The translations under genes and the position numbers were made by a program. The notes under the pieces are model-generated. The model was not told the origin of the DNA and did no database searches. It saw only the letters and a list, made by a program, of their open reading frames with translations. Positions 11,590 to 21,936 of a DNA stretch of 64,000 nt are shown here, piece after piece. This stretch comes from Prorocentrum cordatum (taxonomy: Eukaryota; Sar; Dinophyceae; Prorocentrales; Prorocentraceae). Each line of letters opens with the position of its first letter. Positions within the stretch are counted from its first letter, which is position 1. Where the stretch lies: assembly GCA_963575745.1 (NCBI GenBank), contig CAUYUJ010015270.1, forward strand, positions 72,501-136,500, written 5' to 3'.

Positions 11590-13770
11590 TCAGACCCTGC
11601 AACAAATTACACTCATACTTGATGGCTTGATGGCAGTCCAACTCTTTGCGTGGACAATCTCGTCTCCTTTCTTTCTGCGGGGGCAAGGCCACTTCGGGCA
11701 GAAACATATCTGCCTCGAGCTGGCCGCGCCAGCCGCCGCGATCAATGCAGCAGACCACTGCTCAGCTATTTCGTTCGCCTTCTTCATCGCCCCTGCCTCC
11801 CCGTGCTTTCCCATCGAGAAAAAGCGCTTGCCGCTTGTGATGCCAAATTGTAACTTTGCTGCGCGATGGTGCGCAGGTGTACATCGCCCCTCCCTGCCAG
11901 GCCACTTGGATCGTGACGCGACGGGGTCGCCTGAATACAGCTGCTTCAAATTCGCAACATAATCGCCAAGTACTACCAACTCCCCAACAGCACGTCTTAC
12001 CCCATTTCCCTCTGGACCTTTGCTGGTAACTTGATCGATCTGTGCGGTCACCCTGGGTTCATTTGAGTCAGCGTCAGCAAGACTGACAGAAGTTCCTGCT
12101 TCAAGTGCGACATCCTGCATACCCGCGCCAGCGTCATGCATGAGAGAATCGTAATCCAACTTCCGGTTACTTGGTAAGTTACTGTCGTCATCGACACTCA
12201 TTGTGGCAGACCGCTCAGCATCTGTGCGCTGAGGGCCTGCCATGAGCGAGGATAAAAGTTGTCGGATTGCAAGCGGTCGTAGAATGCCAAGGGTTTATCA
12301 GCAAACATTGCCTCTGCGCGTTGCCAAAGTTCCAGCAACTGTTCCTCCGGTACCTCTTCAGCGAATTGGATCAAAGCAACACTCTGAAGCAAATTGAACT
12401 GTACCTCGGCCGCCAAGCTCCCGAATGTCAGGGCATCTGGCAGCAGGGCGATGAAACTCGCCGCTTTGGGTCTGGGGTGCCTTGAACTGCTGGAAGATGG
12501 TTCTTCTGGGAATTCGCACTCGGAGGATTGCCGTGCAAATCTTCCGCAAAGCTAACCGTGAAGCGGGAACCGCCTGTGTTCAGCACCCACGTCAAGCCGC
12601 TGAGCGCATCAGCTGCGGACTTCGGGGCAATCAAGCGCAACGCGGTGCACCCCTCAACGAAACACAGGTTCGTTTTGTATGTGTCGACTCCTACGGCAGC
12701 TAAAAAAACCCGAGCTGCGTCAATGTCAAGATTTGGACCTACATGTGTTTGCAACTTCTTATGTCCAGGTGGAACGGAGGAGGCTCTTTGGCCCATGAGC
12801 TGGATGCGAAAAGACTGCGCAAGGCCGTCCTGGTACGGGCCGATTCTATGGGCAACTCCTGAGTCGCAGCCATCGCTGATGAGAACATGCGAAATTGCAT
12901 CAACAAGCGCATCAAGGGTTGCCTCAGGAGCCTGGAAGACGATCCACTGTTTGGCCTCCCTGGCCACTTGAACGTGATGTTCAACAACGAACGGTGCGAA
13001 CTCCCTAAGCAAGTCCGCAACTCGTCCCAGCGACACGCACACAGACATCAATGGGTGATTTCCCGCTCGCGCACGACAAACAAACGCTCCGCACGATCGC
13101 GCTTCTGCGACCAAAGCTTCGGCTTGCGAATTCTTGCACGCGAAGGAATATCGATACATTCCATCACGCTTCTGCAGAAAAAAACAGATTCTATGATACC
13201 TGCTTTCGCCGATTTCTCCAGCGAGGCTGACCGCGCGTTAGACTCCACTGTTATCTTGCAAGGCCTTTCAAGCTGAAGCACGCATTCCTGCACCAATGCA
13301 GTGTGAATCGGAACGTCATGTATCGAGATGGGCACTATGAATTGTTCAACTGCTTGCACTGAGCTCAACATGAACGCGTACAAATATGAGGAAGTGTTCT
13401 GATTCAGATGGTTTTGCCAACCTCCCCTAAGCTTCAGCATGTGCAGATGGCGCAATGCACAACATAACACGCGAGAAGACACACCGTTAGAGGGCGCTGC
13501 TAGGGCGTGCGCTGGGTCCCCATAGAAACCACAAGGGCTTCGGATGACGTCTGAGACCCAATTGTTACTACTGGTGCTGAGTGCACGTTGCTTTAGAGCT
13601 CGCTTCAACACTGGAGGGGAACCCCCGTGAATCCACACTCCCGCAGTTCCTGTCGAAATGAGCTTATCAAATTGGTCAAAATCGTCATCTCGATATACGG
13701 GAAAACGCGTTTCAGGACAAGTGATATGCCACCCCTCGGGGACAAACAAAGCATTGCATGTGGTATGCAA
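11590..13770 (-). pseudogene. ORF1-like segments of the LINE relic, no domain recognised
   Basis: Three long minus-strand frames (13048-13770, 12428-13159, 11590-12243) follow one another, each shifted in phase. They read ordinary soluble protein (for example NALFVPEGWHITCPETRFPV and FRIQLMGQRASSVPPGHKKL). They lie between the N-terminal signature and the endonuclease, where ORF1 or an N-terminal extension is expected. No zinc knuckle or RRM is evident. I do not assign a function beyond position. The overlap of 13048-13159 by two frames suggests a short insertion or deletion in that interval. Confidence 0.42.
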
Positions 13771-13893
13771 GCATTTGGAAGCCTCCGTGATAGTTGCAAT
13801 TGGGCATGCTTTAATTTGGCTTCCAGTGTCGCCATGGTTTAGATCATGCTGTACCTGGGCACGTTCACCCCTGGGCGGCGTTCTTGAATGAAA

Positions 13894-14217
13894 TCAGTCA
13901 CCGGCAGGCCCAGGATGGCGAGCCTCGCCCACGCGGACCCCCCGCAGTCCATACCGAGCACCCCGCTTCAGGAACCATGTCGTCCAAGTCTGCACCGATA
14001 CCCAGGCATCTCGGCAGGAAGTGGAGGAGCCGAGGGAGGTAGGAGTGCTTGCTGCGCCAGCGCGCGCGACTGGCATCGCAGAAGCGAGGCCTGGCATCAG
14101 GGAGTCAAAGTTCGACACCTCCGGGACCTCCTCCAGCGTGACTCCCATCTCGGGGGAGGTGTTGCTGAGCTTACGGACGTCGAGGGGGACCCCCACCTCC
14201 TCCTCCTCCTCCTCCAC
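13894..14217 (-). pseudogene. LINE N-terminal segment with RVGEARHPGP signature
   Basis: This frame emerges from the (TCC)n tract as a Glu run. It continues through a low-complexity acidic region and ends with RYGLRGVRVGEARHPGPAGD and a stop. The L/V-R-V-G-E-A-x-x-P-G-P string is one I recognise from the N-termini of many eukaryotic, and especially dinoflagellate, LINE polyproteins. I am recalling this rather than having searched it. Its position upstream of the ORF1-like, endonuclease and RT pieces on the same strand supports the assignment. No ATG starts the frame, so the true start is unknown or lost in the microsatellite. Confidence 0.6.
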
Positions 14218-14263
14218 CTCCTCCTCCTCCTCCTCCTCCTCCTCCTCCTCCTCCTCCTCCTCT
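14196..14263. repeat. (TCC)n microsatellite
   Basis: About 68 bp of nearly uninterrupted TCC/CTC units on the plus strand, flanked by more pyrimidine-rich sequence to about 14390. It sits between the LINE N-terminal segment and the start of the charged helical ORF. It could serve as the polypyrimidine tract of the intron proposed just before 14391. Confidence 0.9.
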
Positions 14264-14390
14264 TTCTATTCCCTCCCTCGTTCCCCCTCGCCCATCCCAC
14301 CCCCCCCTCCCTCTTACTCCTTTATTTTGCTTTCCTCGCGTTCCTCGCCTCCCCCCCTCCTCTCCCCCGTCCGTTGCTGTGCGCTCCCAG

Positions 14391-16076
14391 GTCAAGGAGG
14401 CCGAGGCCGCGCGACGAGCCAGGGAGGCCGAGGCCGAGCGTGAGGCCCTGGAGATGGCCGAGGCCGAGCGTGAGGCCCAGGAGGAGGTCGTTCGCAAGGC
14501 CCAGCAGGAGGAGGCCGAGCGCAGGTCCCAGGAGGACGCGAAGGCCGAGGCCGAGCGCGAGGCCAAAGGGGCCGCCAAGCCCAGGCGCCGCCGGCGGAGA
14601 TGTGGGAAGGCCGCGGCGCACGGCCCGCTGCCGAGATCGGAAAATTCTGGCGGCGAGCCCGCCAGCGATGGCTCCGGCAGCGACAGCTCTGGTGGCGGGT
14701 CCAGCGACGGGTCCAGTTCCACGAGCAGCGCGCCGTCGCGGCGTAGCGCGGAGGCAAATCAGAAGGCCTCGGAGGGGGCCTCGGAGGGGGCAGAGGCCGC
14801 GCGGCGGGCCAGAGGGCCCGGGCCCGAGGGCAGGGCTGCGGAGGAGGCGGGAGCTGGGCATTGTAGCGAGGAGGAGGCTGTGGGCTGTGGCGACGAGGCC
14901 GCGGGGGAGGCCGAGGCCAGGTGGCCGGCCAGTGAGGCCGAGGCCGAGCGCAGTGCCGCGGGGAAGGAGCGCACGGCCGCGGAGGAGGCCCGCGTCGGAT
15001 GCAAGGCCACAAAGGAGGCCGAGTGCGAGGCCGAGGAGGAGACTCGGGCTGGGCGTTGGGCCAAAAGGGCCGAGGCCGCGTGGAACGCTGCGGAGGACGA
15101 GGAGGGTGATCGGAGGGCCGTGGAGGAGGCCGAGCACGAGGCCGAGCGCAGTGCCAAGGAGGAGGCCGAGGCCGCGCAGCGAGTCAGAGAGGCCGAGAGC
15201 GAGCGCAAAGCTTTGAAGAAGGCTGAGGCTGCGCGCCAGGCCCAAGAGGATGCTGAGCGCCGCAGAGCCAGGGAGGAGGCCGAGGTCGAGCGCAAGGCCG
15301 AGGACGAGGCAGGGCGACAGGCCCAGATGGAAGCCCAGGCTCAGCGGCGGACTGGAGAGGCCGAGGCCGAGCGGAAGGCCGCAGAGGAGGCCTTGGACAG
15401 GAAAAAGGTAGCCTTCCCTCTGAGGCGGCTGGCCAGCCAGTCCCCAAGCGGGCCAGGTCCTAGCATCCCGCGAGAGGTCGAGGCAAAGCGCAGGGCCAAG
15501 CAGGATGCTGAGCGCAAGGCCTCCAGGAAGGCCCAGGCCGAGCGCCAGACCGCAGAGGAGGCTGGGCGGCAGGCCCAGATGGAAGCCCAGGCCCAGCGGC
15601 GGGCTGGAGAGGCCGAGGCCGAGTGGAAGGCCGCAGAGGAGGCCCTGGACCGAAGGAAGGTGGCCTTCCCGCTGAGCCGGCCAGCTGCCCAGCGCCCAGG
15701 CGGGTCCAGTCCGGGCAGCCCGTGCCAGGCTTGGGCCAGGCGCGGGGCTGGGGAGGAGGCCGAACTTGAGGCCGCGGAGACTGCGCCCCAGGAGGCCAGA
15801 GAGAGGGACCGGGAGACCGCGCCCGGGGAGGCCGAGGAGGCTGCGCCCGAGGAGGCCGCCGGGGCGGCGCTGCAGAGGCCCGGGCGCGGGGCGGGCGCGA
15901 AGGCCGGGGCCGGGCTCGAGACCCGGGGCGGCGCCCGCTCGCCGGAGGGCGCAGCCGCCTCGGCGGCGCCCTGCGTCGCTGCCCTCGCGGGCAGGCGGCG
16001 GGGTGCCAGATGCTTGCGCACGGCACTCCAGAGGTCAGGGAGCCCAGATACTTCCCCTGAGTTCTGGGCGTTGTGA
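14391..16076 (+). CDS. long charged Ala/Glu/Arg-rich helical protein (single-helix or coiled-coil type)
   Basis: About 561 codons of mostly alternating Glu, Ala, Arg and Lys (EAEAARRAREAEAEREALE-like) without Pro or Gly over long stretches. This composition is typical of stable single alpha-helices and coiled coils such as TolA-like or ER/K domains. It is interrupted near residues 65-125 by a Ser/Gly-rich linker. A 252-bp in-frame duplication is visible: RQAQMEAQAQRR...DRKKVAFPL at about 15312-15563 recurs from 15564. No catalytic motif is seen. The start is not an ATG. The plus strand shows a pyrimidine tract and CTCCCAG immediately before 14391, so an exon start is proposed there. The C-terminal 100 codons become Ala/Gly/Arg/Pro-rich and may not all be translated. 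High GC and GAGGCC repetition mean part of the frame could be a repeat artefact. Confidence 0.5.
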   Translation, partial: VKEAEAARRAREAEAEREALEMAEAEREAQEEVVRKAQQEEAERRSQEDAKAEAEREAKGAAKPRRRRRRCGKAAAHGPLPRSENSGGEPASDGSGSDSSGGGSSDGSSSTSSAPSRRSAEANQKASEGASEGAEAARRARGPGPEGRAAEEAGAGHCSEEEAVGCGDEAAGEAEARWPASEAEAERSAAGKERTAAEEARVGCKATKEAECEAEEETRAGRWAKRAEAAWNAAEDEEGDRRAVEEAEHEAERSAKEEAEAAQRVREAESERKALKKAEAARQAQEDAERRRAREEAEVERKAEDEAGRQAQMEAQAQRRTGEAEAERKAAEEALDRKKVAFPLRRLASQSPSGPGPSIPREVEAKRRAKQDAERKASRKAQAERQTAEEAGRQAQMEAQAQRRAGEAEAEWKAAEEALDRRKVAFPLSRPAAQRPGGSSPGSPCQAWARRGAGEEAELEAAETAPQEARERDRETAPGEAEEAAPEEAAGAALQRPGRGAGAKAGAGLETRGGARSPEGAAASAAPCVAALAGRRRGARCLRTALQRSGSPDTSPEFWAL

Positions 16077-17965
16077 TTTTTTCGCACCGGGAGTGTTCGC
16101 CCGGTTTCGGGCCCCGGGACCATCACAGATCGATCCAGCTCGGAAGACGCCGCAGAAACATAGGGTCGAGGGCTTAAAAATTTGGTCGTGACTTTTCACG
16201 ATGTTGCAACTTTTTCGTAACGTCGGATCTCAGGGTCTGCGCGTCGTGACCAAAAACACGGCGGGCCGTTTTTCGTTGTCTTTTGCCCCCGGGGCGCCGG
16301 TCTCGGGGAAAGGAGTGACCCTTCGCCGGAGTGACCTTTGGTGCGGGTTCGCTGGGGTCCCCTCGATCGCTGAGTGCGACGCGAGAAGCGCTGCTTGCGC
16401 GCTCGGGTTTGGCCACCTGGCGCCCCTGCCATCCGCGCGCTCACGATCCCTCTTGCCTTTGGGGACCTCTTGCGTGTAGCCGGGTCCAAACCTCTGGGAG
16501 CCCACGCTGCGAGCTCGCAGCGGGGAGCGTTGTCGCATCAGGGAGCCGGGTGGCGCAGGGCGCTCCGGAGGGGGCCCCGCCCTCGGCGCCTTCGCCCTCG
16601 GCGCCTTCGCCCTCGGCGGTAGGCCGGCGGAGGTGAGACCGCGGCGGCTCCGCCAGCGAGGGCTCGGCGGAAGCCAAGAGGGGGCGTCGAAATGGCGGGG
16701 TTCCCAGACCCCCGCGGGCAATGGAAACATCACGACGGGAGGGCTTCTGCTATTTTCGGCTTCTGGGAGCCCCTACCGGCCCTCGGGGCCGTCAGAGAAC
16801 GACTCGGGATGATTGACCGGTCCAGGGGAATGGGTCGACTTGATGAAAAAAGTCATGCCGTCGGGGGTTTGGGTTTCCAGAGTCGACTAAACATAAGAGT
16901 GGCCCTTCGCCGGAGTGACCTTTGGTGCGGGCCCACTGGGGTCCCCCGATCGCCGAACGCGAAGCGGTAGCAGCGGCTTGCACGCCCAGGCTTGGCCTAC
17001 CCGCGGCCCCCTACATCCGCGTGTAGTCGACAGAGTCGGCACGGCCGTGGCAAGGGAGACAGCTCATTCCACATGGGGCCAGACGTCTTCCCAGCACTCG
17101 GCCCTTCTGTGGCCGTGCACGCCAGGCCTCCACATGTGCATCCAGCGGGTGGCCTACGTGGATGCGGCCATGTGTCTTCAGCGTCTTAAATTGTTGGGTT
17201 CGCTTTGGGGAAGGTGGTGGAGCGTGCTTGCAGCTCTTGTGTCCTTTATGTGCCATTTCGGGGCCTCCGGAGGCCTCGATGGGTTCAGGGCCGGGGGGAA
17301 CACTGGCGCTTGCCAGGTTCCCTAAGGGCTGGGCGATTTTTCCAATCGGCGGCATGCTCTTGTGTCATAGGCAACACACGATATGTGGGATAGGCTCAGG
17401 TAAGAAGACATCGACCCCCAAACGCCCATTCATCGACGATAGGGGCTTGATAGCCCACCCCGCCCAGGAACCTGCGGTTTCGTTGTAAGGGGCCTATCGG
17501 CGGTGCATCGCCGACTCAAGCTCGATATTTCCCCACCCGTAGGTGCTCTCACCCTACCGTTGCCCCCCGTTCCAGGGGGCGAGACAGGGGGGGAGGAGGT
17601 GGCTGTTCAAGAAGGCAGGGCGCTTCTCGGAAGGGGTCGGAGGCTTTGAGTCAGAGGTGGGAGAAGAGCCGCCGCCGCTGTCCACTCGTCTCCACGGCCA
17701 GATTCGCCCCAGGGCGCGCCCCAGGAGAGGCCTGGGGAGTTGCGGGATCGGCACATCGCTGTTCCCCGTACACGCCGGTCTTTAGAAGTAGGTATTTCTG
17801 GATACGTTGATCCTAATCTGCTCCAAGCGCCTTCCTACCTCAATAATCGATATGTTTCTGCTGTGTGCTGGTATTCTCTGGGAGGGCCTGAGCTCAACAT
17901 ACTTTATCCGCCTTCCTGTTTCATGTTTTGACCTACTTCTCCCGACCGACGTGTATCGTTCCCCA
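16077..17965. other. non-coding stretch with a dispersed repeat (two copies)
   Basis: No gene is supported. Two copies of a dispersed element lie at 16320-16347 and 16904-16931 (core CCTTCGCCGGAGTGACC then TTTGGTGCGGG). Weaker similarity continues for about 100 bp downstream in each. A third copy lies inside a proposed intron at 63419. A pair of GCGCCTTCGCCCTCG units repeats near 16588-16618. Confidence 0.6.
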
Positions 17966-17972
17966 TCGTTGT

Positions 17973-18135
17973 AGCGACAGGTGGGTGGGACCCGAGGGCG
18001 AGCCCGTCGCGTCGGTCGACAGCGGCGTGGTGTCGTGGCCGGACGGCTCGCGCAGTACGCTGGAGCCGGCCGGCGGCGGGTGCTTCCGCGCGGTGGTGCA
18101 GGGCAGCACGCTGCGGGTCGGCGACGACGGCGGCG
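17973..18135 (+). CDS. possible exon: WPDG-type domain fragment
   Basis: The frame reads RWVGPEGEPVASVDSGVVSW then PDGSRSTLEPAGGG and FRAVVQGSTLRVG. The pattern (G-P-x-G-E, V-x-S-G-x-V-x-W-x-D-G, then F-x-x-x-x-x-G) resembles a short beta-rich repeat I associate with dinoflagellate proteins built of W-x-D-G modules. A second half-module occurs about 600 bp downstream. The frame runs directly into a GGC/GAC-rich expansion (18120-18245), which may be intronic. No function is known to me. The boundary positions are guesses. Confidence 0.35.
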
Positions 18136-18245
18136 ATGGCCCGCGGCGACGACGAGGACGAGGGCGGCCGCGACGACGGCGGCGGCCGCGACGGCGACGG
18201 CGACGACGGCGGCGACGACCACGGCAGCGGAGGCGGCGGCGACCT
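18120..18245. repeat. GGCGAC/CGACGG-rich low-complexity expansion
   Basis: Irregular GGC, GAC and GGCGAC units dominate on the plus strand. They give Arg-rich, Asp/Gly-rich or Ala/Thr-rich reading in the three frames. It separates the two WxDG-type fragments. Confidence 0.7.
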
Positions 18246-18447
18246 GGAGTCAGCGGCGGCGACCCGGGGCGGCGGCTTCTTCGTGGTGGTGGTGGCGGGT
18301 CGGCTGCCCTCGGCGGCTTTCCGCGGCCCCTGGGGGGCGCGTCGACGTGTGCGCTGGCCTTGTCGTCGTCGACCGATCGAGGCTCGAGGGTCGAGTGTTT
18401 GGAGGATGTGTACGCATTTTTTCTCGGCAGCGAGCGAGGGGGGGAAG

Positions 18448-18592
18448 TGAGAAGGAGAAGGCCTTCTCAGAAGGCGGCGGGACTTCTCGGAAGCCCCTCG
18501 CGCCTTCTGAAAGGTGTTCTGCGTCGTCGGGGAAGGCTGAGAAGTTTCTCAGAAGGCTAGGGGACTTCCGGGCCTTCTGAGAAGGCCCGCCC
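18448..18592. repeat. cluster of CTTCTGAGAAG palindromic units
   Basis: At least five variants of GGCCTTCTCAGAAGGC or its half sites occur within 145 bp. The last (18570-18588) has perfect 9-bp arms GGGCCTTCT / AGAAGGCCC around one base. A related half site occurs near 17610-17635 (AAGAAGGCAGGGCGCTTCTC). Confidence 0.75.
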
Positions 18593-18739
18593 CCTGTCAA
18601 TTCCCCCCAGGCGTGCCGCCTACTTTCGGGCCTCCTGGGGCGCTCTCTCTGCCACGGCCGGATCCGTCTCGGAGTGCTGGCCAGGACTCGCTCCGAGACA
18701 GGTCGGGGGGTCGTCGACTTCGTCGTCGTCCTCGTCGAC

Positions 18740-18835
18740 GCCGGCGTCGTCGTCGCCACGCTGCAGGTCCAGGCCGTCTCCAGCAGCCGCCTGGAGTGGA
18801 GCGACGGAGATGTCTGGCTGCTGGTGGCCCCGGGG
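18740..18835 (+). CDS. possible exon: second WSDG-type fragment
   Basis: The frame reads VVATLQVQAVSSSRLEWSDG then DVWLLVAPGRG. The L-E-W-S-D-G-D-V-W string resembles the closing strand of the module whose beginning lies at 17973-18135. The two may therefore be exons of one gene or halves of a broken copy. Nothing else in the surrounding 2 kb supports a continuous gene. Confidence is low. Confidence 0.3.
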
Positions 18836-18849
18836 AGGGGGCCTGCGGC

Positions 18850-20900
18850 CTGCTGTCGGGGGTTCTGTCGTTCGATGCCCATGGAGCTCTGTGCACTGCG
18901 TCATTTCCCATCTCGCCGTCGTCCTCCCTCTTCCGTGTCGAGGCACTTGCCACCCGCTCACCTCTGTCTTTCGGTCTTGGACTGAGGACCTGCGGCAAGC
19001 TGTCTATTTGACTTCAGACGGCCGTGCTCGGCCTCGAGTCCACAACTTTTCATTCCGTGTGCGGGAAGAGGGGGGCGGAGAGAGATGGATTCTGCAGGTT
19101 TCCTGCCCCTTTCTGGCTCCCGGGGCAGCGTCAGAACATTGTCCAGGATGATACGTTGGTCCCGTAGAAGGCCCTGAGGCTGCAGGGCCCGTGCCCTCCA
19201 CGGCCTTGTCTCCCTCAGTGCACTATCGTATTCTCCACTCCTCTCGCCCGCCGATCACCCCCCCTCCTGGGCATTGCGGCGCAATGCGGTGCACGTCGGC
19301 GCTCGTTCTCGTCATGCCGGTCTTCGCGTGTGACGAGTCCAGTCTGTCGTGGTCGCCCTCGTGCTGATGAACTCCTTGCCCCTGCCTCCCGCACGAGGGG
19401 TGGTGGGGGGAGTCCCTGGGGGAGTTGGACGGGCAACGAGGGAGTAGGATCAGGAACTTTTGCTCAGCGTGTCGCTCCGCCGGTTCTGGCTCAGCACGCT
19501 TCGGCGCGACACGCTATCCACTTCGCGGTCTCCAGGCGTCAAGGCCCCGAGCCTCTGCCATCTCCCCGTCCCGCGGAGCGGAGCGACACGCCATCCACTC
19601 GTAAGGCACAGCGTGTCGCTGGGGCCGCCGCCGCGCACCGCTTCGGAGGCTGCCCTTCAGACGAGGGCACAGACCGCGGCTCCCGCGCAAGGGCGTGTCT
19701 TGTCCACGCGGCGGCGACCCCCGCGCGGCCCAGCTGCCTTGGTACGCATGTCCTGAAACGCAGCACGTGCCGTGTTCACGGTCCTGAAACGTCGGTCCTG
19801 AACACGGTGAGTGTTTTGACTCGGCACAAGTCGGCCCACGTCTTGGCGCGCGCATCGCGCCAGACCCACGTGTTCAATCTACGTGTTGACTTCCGTGGCA
19901 ACGCGCTACGGGTTGCGCGGTGTTTGGTGGGCCAGCTGAGCGGCGCGGGCGTTCGAGGCTGAATGCCGCCAGTGGCCAGGCGTCGGCCAACATCGAGCGG
20001 CCCGCGGTCTCGGAAAGCTGCCATCACTCGAGGTTGACCGATCCGCGAGGCGCGAGGCGTCAGAAGCCAACGCCGAAGTCGCGACGCGAGCCTGCCATGG
20101 ATCAGCACAGCGCCCACGCTGGTCAGGAGGTGTTATGTCGCCCTCCATCCGGAGGAACCCAGACCACCCGCTCAACGCTCTGAATAACGGAGACGGGGTT
20201 TTGCTCATTGATTTCGGCCTCTTGGGCCCGTTACCTGGCCTTCGGGCCGTCGAAAGCGACTCAAGATGAACAGCCGGCCCCGAAGGAAAAGGTGGAGACT
20301 TCTAGGGGTTGGCGGTTGTGCCGAGACGTCTGCGCCCCTTCGATCCCATCGCCGAAAGCCAGGGTATCATGCCACGGAGGTGGAGCCACGCCATGCATTC
20401 CGGCTTGCTCGGCCACCCCCTGTCAGGATGCGCTGCCAGGCCCACCTAGGGCGCGCAAGTTTTTCATTAGCTGGTCACGAGCTGCAAGCTCGAATACACG
20501 CTGTCGCGGCCGCGGCCCTGGGATGATTCCCTGCCTTGGGGCGCCAACGTGGCTCCGAGCCTGCTGAAATGGAAAGCACTGGGAATCACACGAGATCATG
20601 TGAGGGGATCTGGTTGGTTCGCGCAGTATGGCTCTTACATGCATTTAATAGCCACTCGCGTATGGCAATATTTCATTATGCTCTGACAGGCGACGCCCCA
20701 GACGCACGACGCGGCGCGAGGCTGCCGACGAGATGCCAGTCTCCGGCTTAGGGGGGAGGGGGGGAAGGCAGGGTTGAAGTGTCTGTCTGTTTTTTCTAGT
20801 AGTTGCGCTTCTACAGTAGGCAAGGTCTTGTCGCTACGCTTCTGCTTCCTTCGAACATGTAGCCTGGACGCCCCCCCCGACAGGCCCGGGCCACGATATC
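18850..20900. other. no supportable gene
   Basis: Only short, Arg/Pro-rich open frames occur. Inverted copies of AGCGTGTCGC lie near 19465, 19590 and 19610. A segment near 19142-19192 resembles one near 59981-60035 (see findings). Confidence 0.45.
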
Positions 20901-20930
20901 TGGTGGGAGCAGAGAGAGGGACAGGGAGAG

Positions 20931-21021
20931 GAGGAGGAGGAGGAGGAGGAGGAGGAGGAGGAGGAGGAGGAGGAGCAGGAGGAGGAGGAGGGGGAGGGGG
21001 AGGAGGAGGGGGAGGAGGATT
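20931..21021. repeat. (GGA)n microsatellite
   Basis: An almost uninterrupted run of GGA/GAG units on the plus strand, with single-base interruptions (GAGCAGG, GAGGGGG). Confidence 0.9.
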
Positions 21022-21489
21022 GGATTGGACACTTCAAGCGGACAAGGCTGGAGCCTTCCAGCAAGGACGGTCGGAATGGAGCCGCCTGCACCGCTCGAGC
21101 GGCACAGGGGCCCCACGAGGAGGAGGAGGGCGAGGAGGAGGCGGCAGAGGACGAGGTGTTTTGGCCTGCGCTCTCATGTGTACTGCAGGCGCGAGGGTCA
21201 GGAACAATCCCAGCTTTGGCGAGGTATTGTCACATTCTTGGTGATCGGGCCCTCCACCCTGGACTGCGTTTTTTTCGGGGCATCCCCACGGGGCGGCCCT
21301 CGGCGAAGGGGTTCGTGCTCTTGACCTGCGCTCCTGTGGCCACGCCCCGACTGCCACCTCGGCGCCCTTCCGCGGCGCTCCTCCTCGGCCGTGGCCCGCC
21401 GACCGCCGAAAGCCCCTGAAGCCTCTCGCGAGGCGCCTCCGCAGCCGCACCTCGTCGCAGAGCCTGCGTTGGCGCACCCCGCCAGTGCG

Positions 21490-21655
21490 CGCCCTCCTGG
21501 GAGGAGCAGGAAGAGGAGGAGGAGGAGGAGGAGGAGGAGGAGGAGGAGGAGGAGGAGGAGGAAGAGGAGGAGGAGGAGGACGAGGAGGACGAGGAGGACG
21601 AGGAGGAGGAGGAGGACGAGGAGGAGGAGGAGGAGGAGGAGGAGGGGGAGGTGGA
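21490..21655. repeat. (GGA)n microsatellite with GAC interruptions
   Basis: About 165 bp of GGA/GAG units, with GACGAGG interruptions near 21578-21620. Reading frames through it give poly-Glu, poly-Arg or poly-Gly on the plus strand and poly-Pro or poly-Leu on the minus strand. I treat them as artefacts. Confidence 0.9.
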
Positions 21656-21936
21656 CTGTAGGACTGTAGTGTATTGCTGATGCCCTTGAGGGTAGGCATA
21701 ACCCTGTGAGGACGGATGGGGCTCTGGGGCTCACCCACCCTTGTTACCGTGCCCCCAGGTACAAGGACCGTGGTAGGCACACGGTATGAGAGGTAGCATA
21801 CCTTTCATCGGCAACCTCCGTTGTGAAGACCGTGGCTCGTCCTTACTCGGCTTGTGCGCCAGAGCAATCGGAGCGTATCAGCACACGCTGGAGGTGAGTG
21901 TGAATGAGGGGTGATGGATTCCACACCTCCTGACTG

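Larger units (their letters stand above)
6863..14217 (-). mobile_element. LINE-type (non-LTR) retroelement relic, minus strand
   Basis: Read on the minus strand, the recognisable pieces follow the order of a non-LTR retrotransposon with RNase H. First comes an N-terminal RVGEARHPGP signature (13.9 kb), then uncharacterised ORF1-like segments (13.8-11.6 kb). They are followed by endonuclease pieces (11.5-10.4 kb), RT fingers and palm (9.9-9.0 kb), a thumb/C-terminal segment (8.9-8.1 kb) and RNase H (7.8-7.3 kb). Successive pieces sit in different frames or are split by stops, so the copy is dead. Base composition is less GC-rich than its flanks. Boundaries are approximate: the left one is set by the 51-bp repeat and the right one by the Glu-rich start next to a (TCC)n tract. 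No target-site duplication was identified. Confidence 0.75.

Noticed and set aside
21034-21780. A 248-codon poly-Pro minus frame with TRVGEPQSPIRP near its start.
   Set aside because: The frame is the reverse of a (GGA)n tract, and the short similarity to the LINE RVGEA signature lacks the P-G-P and a downstream retroelement on that strand.
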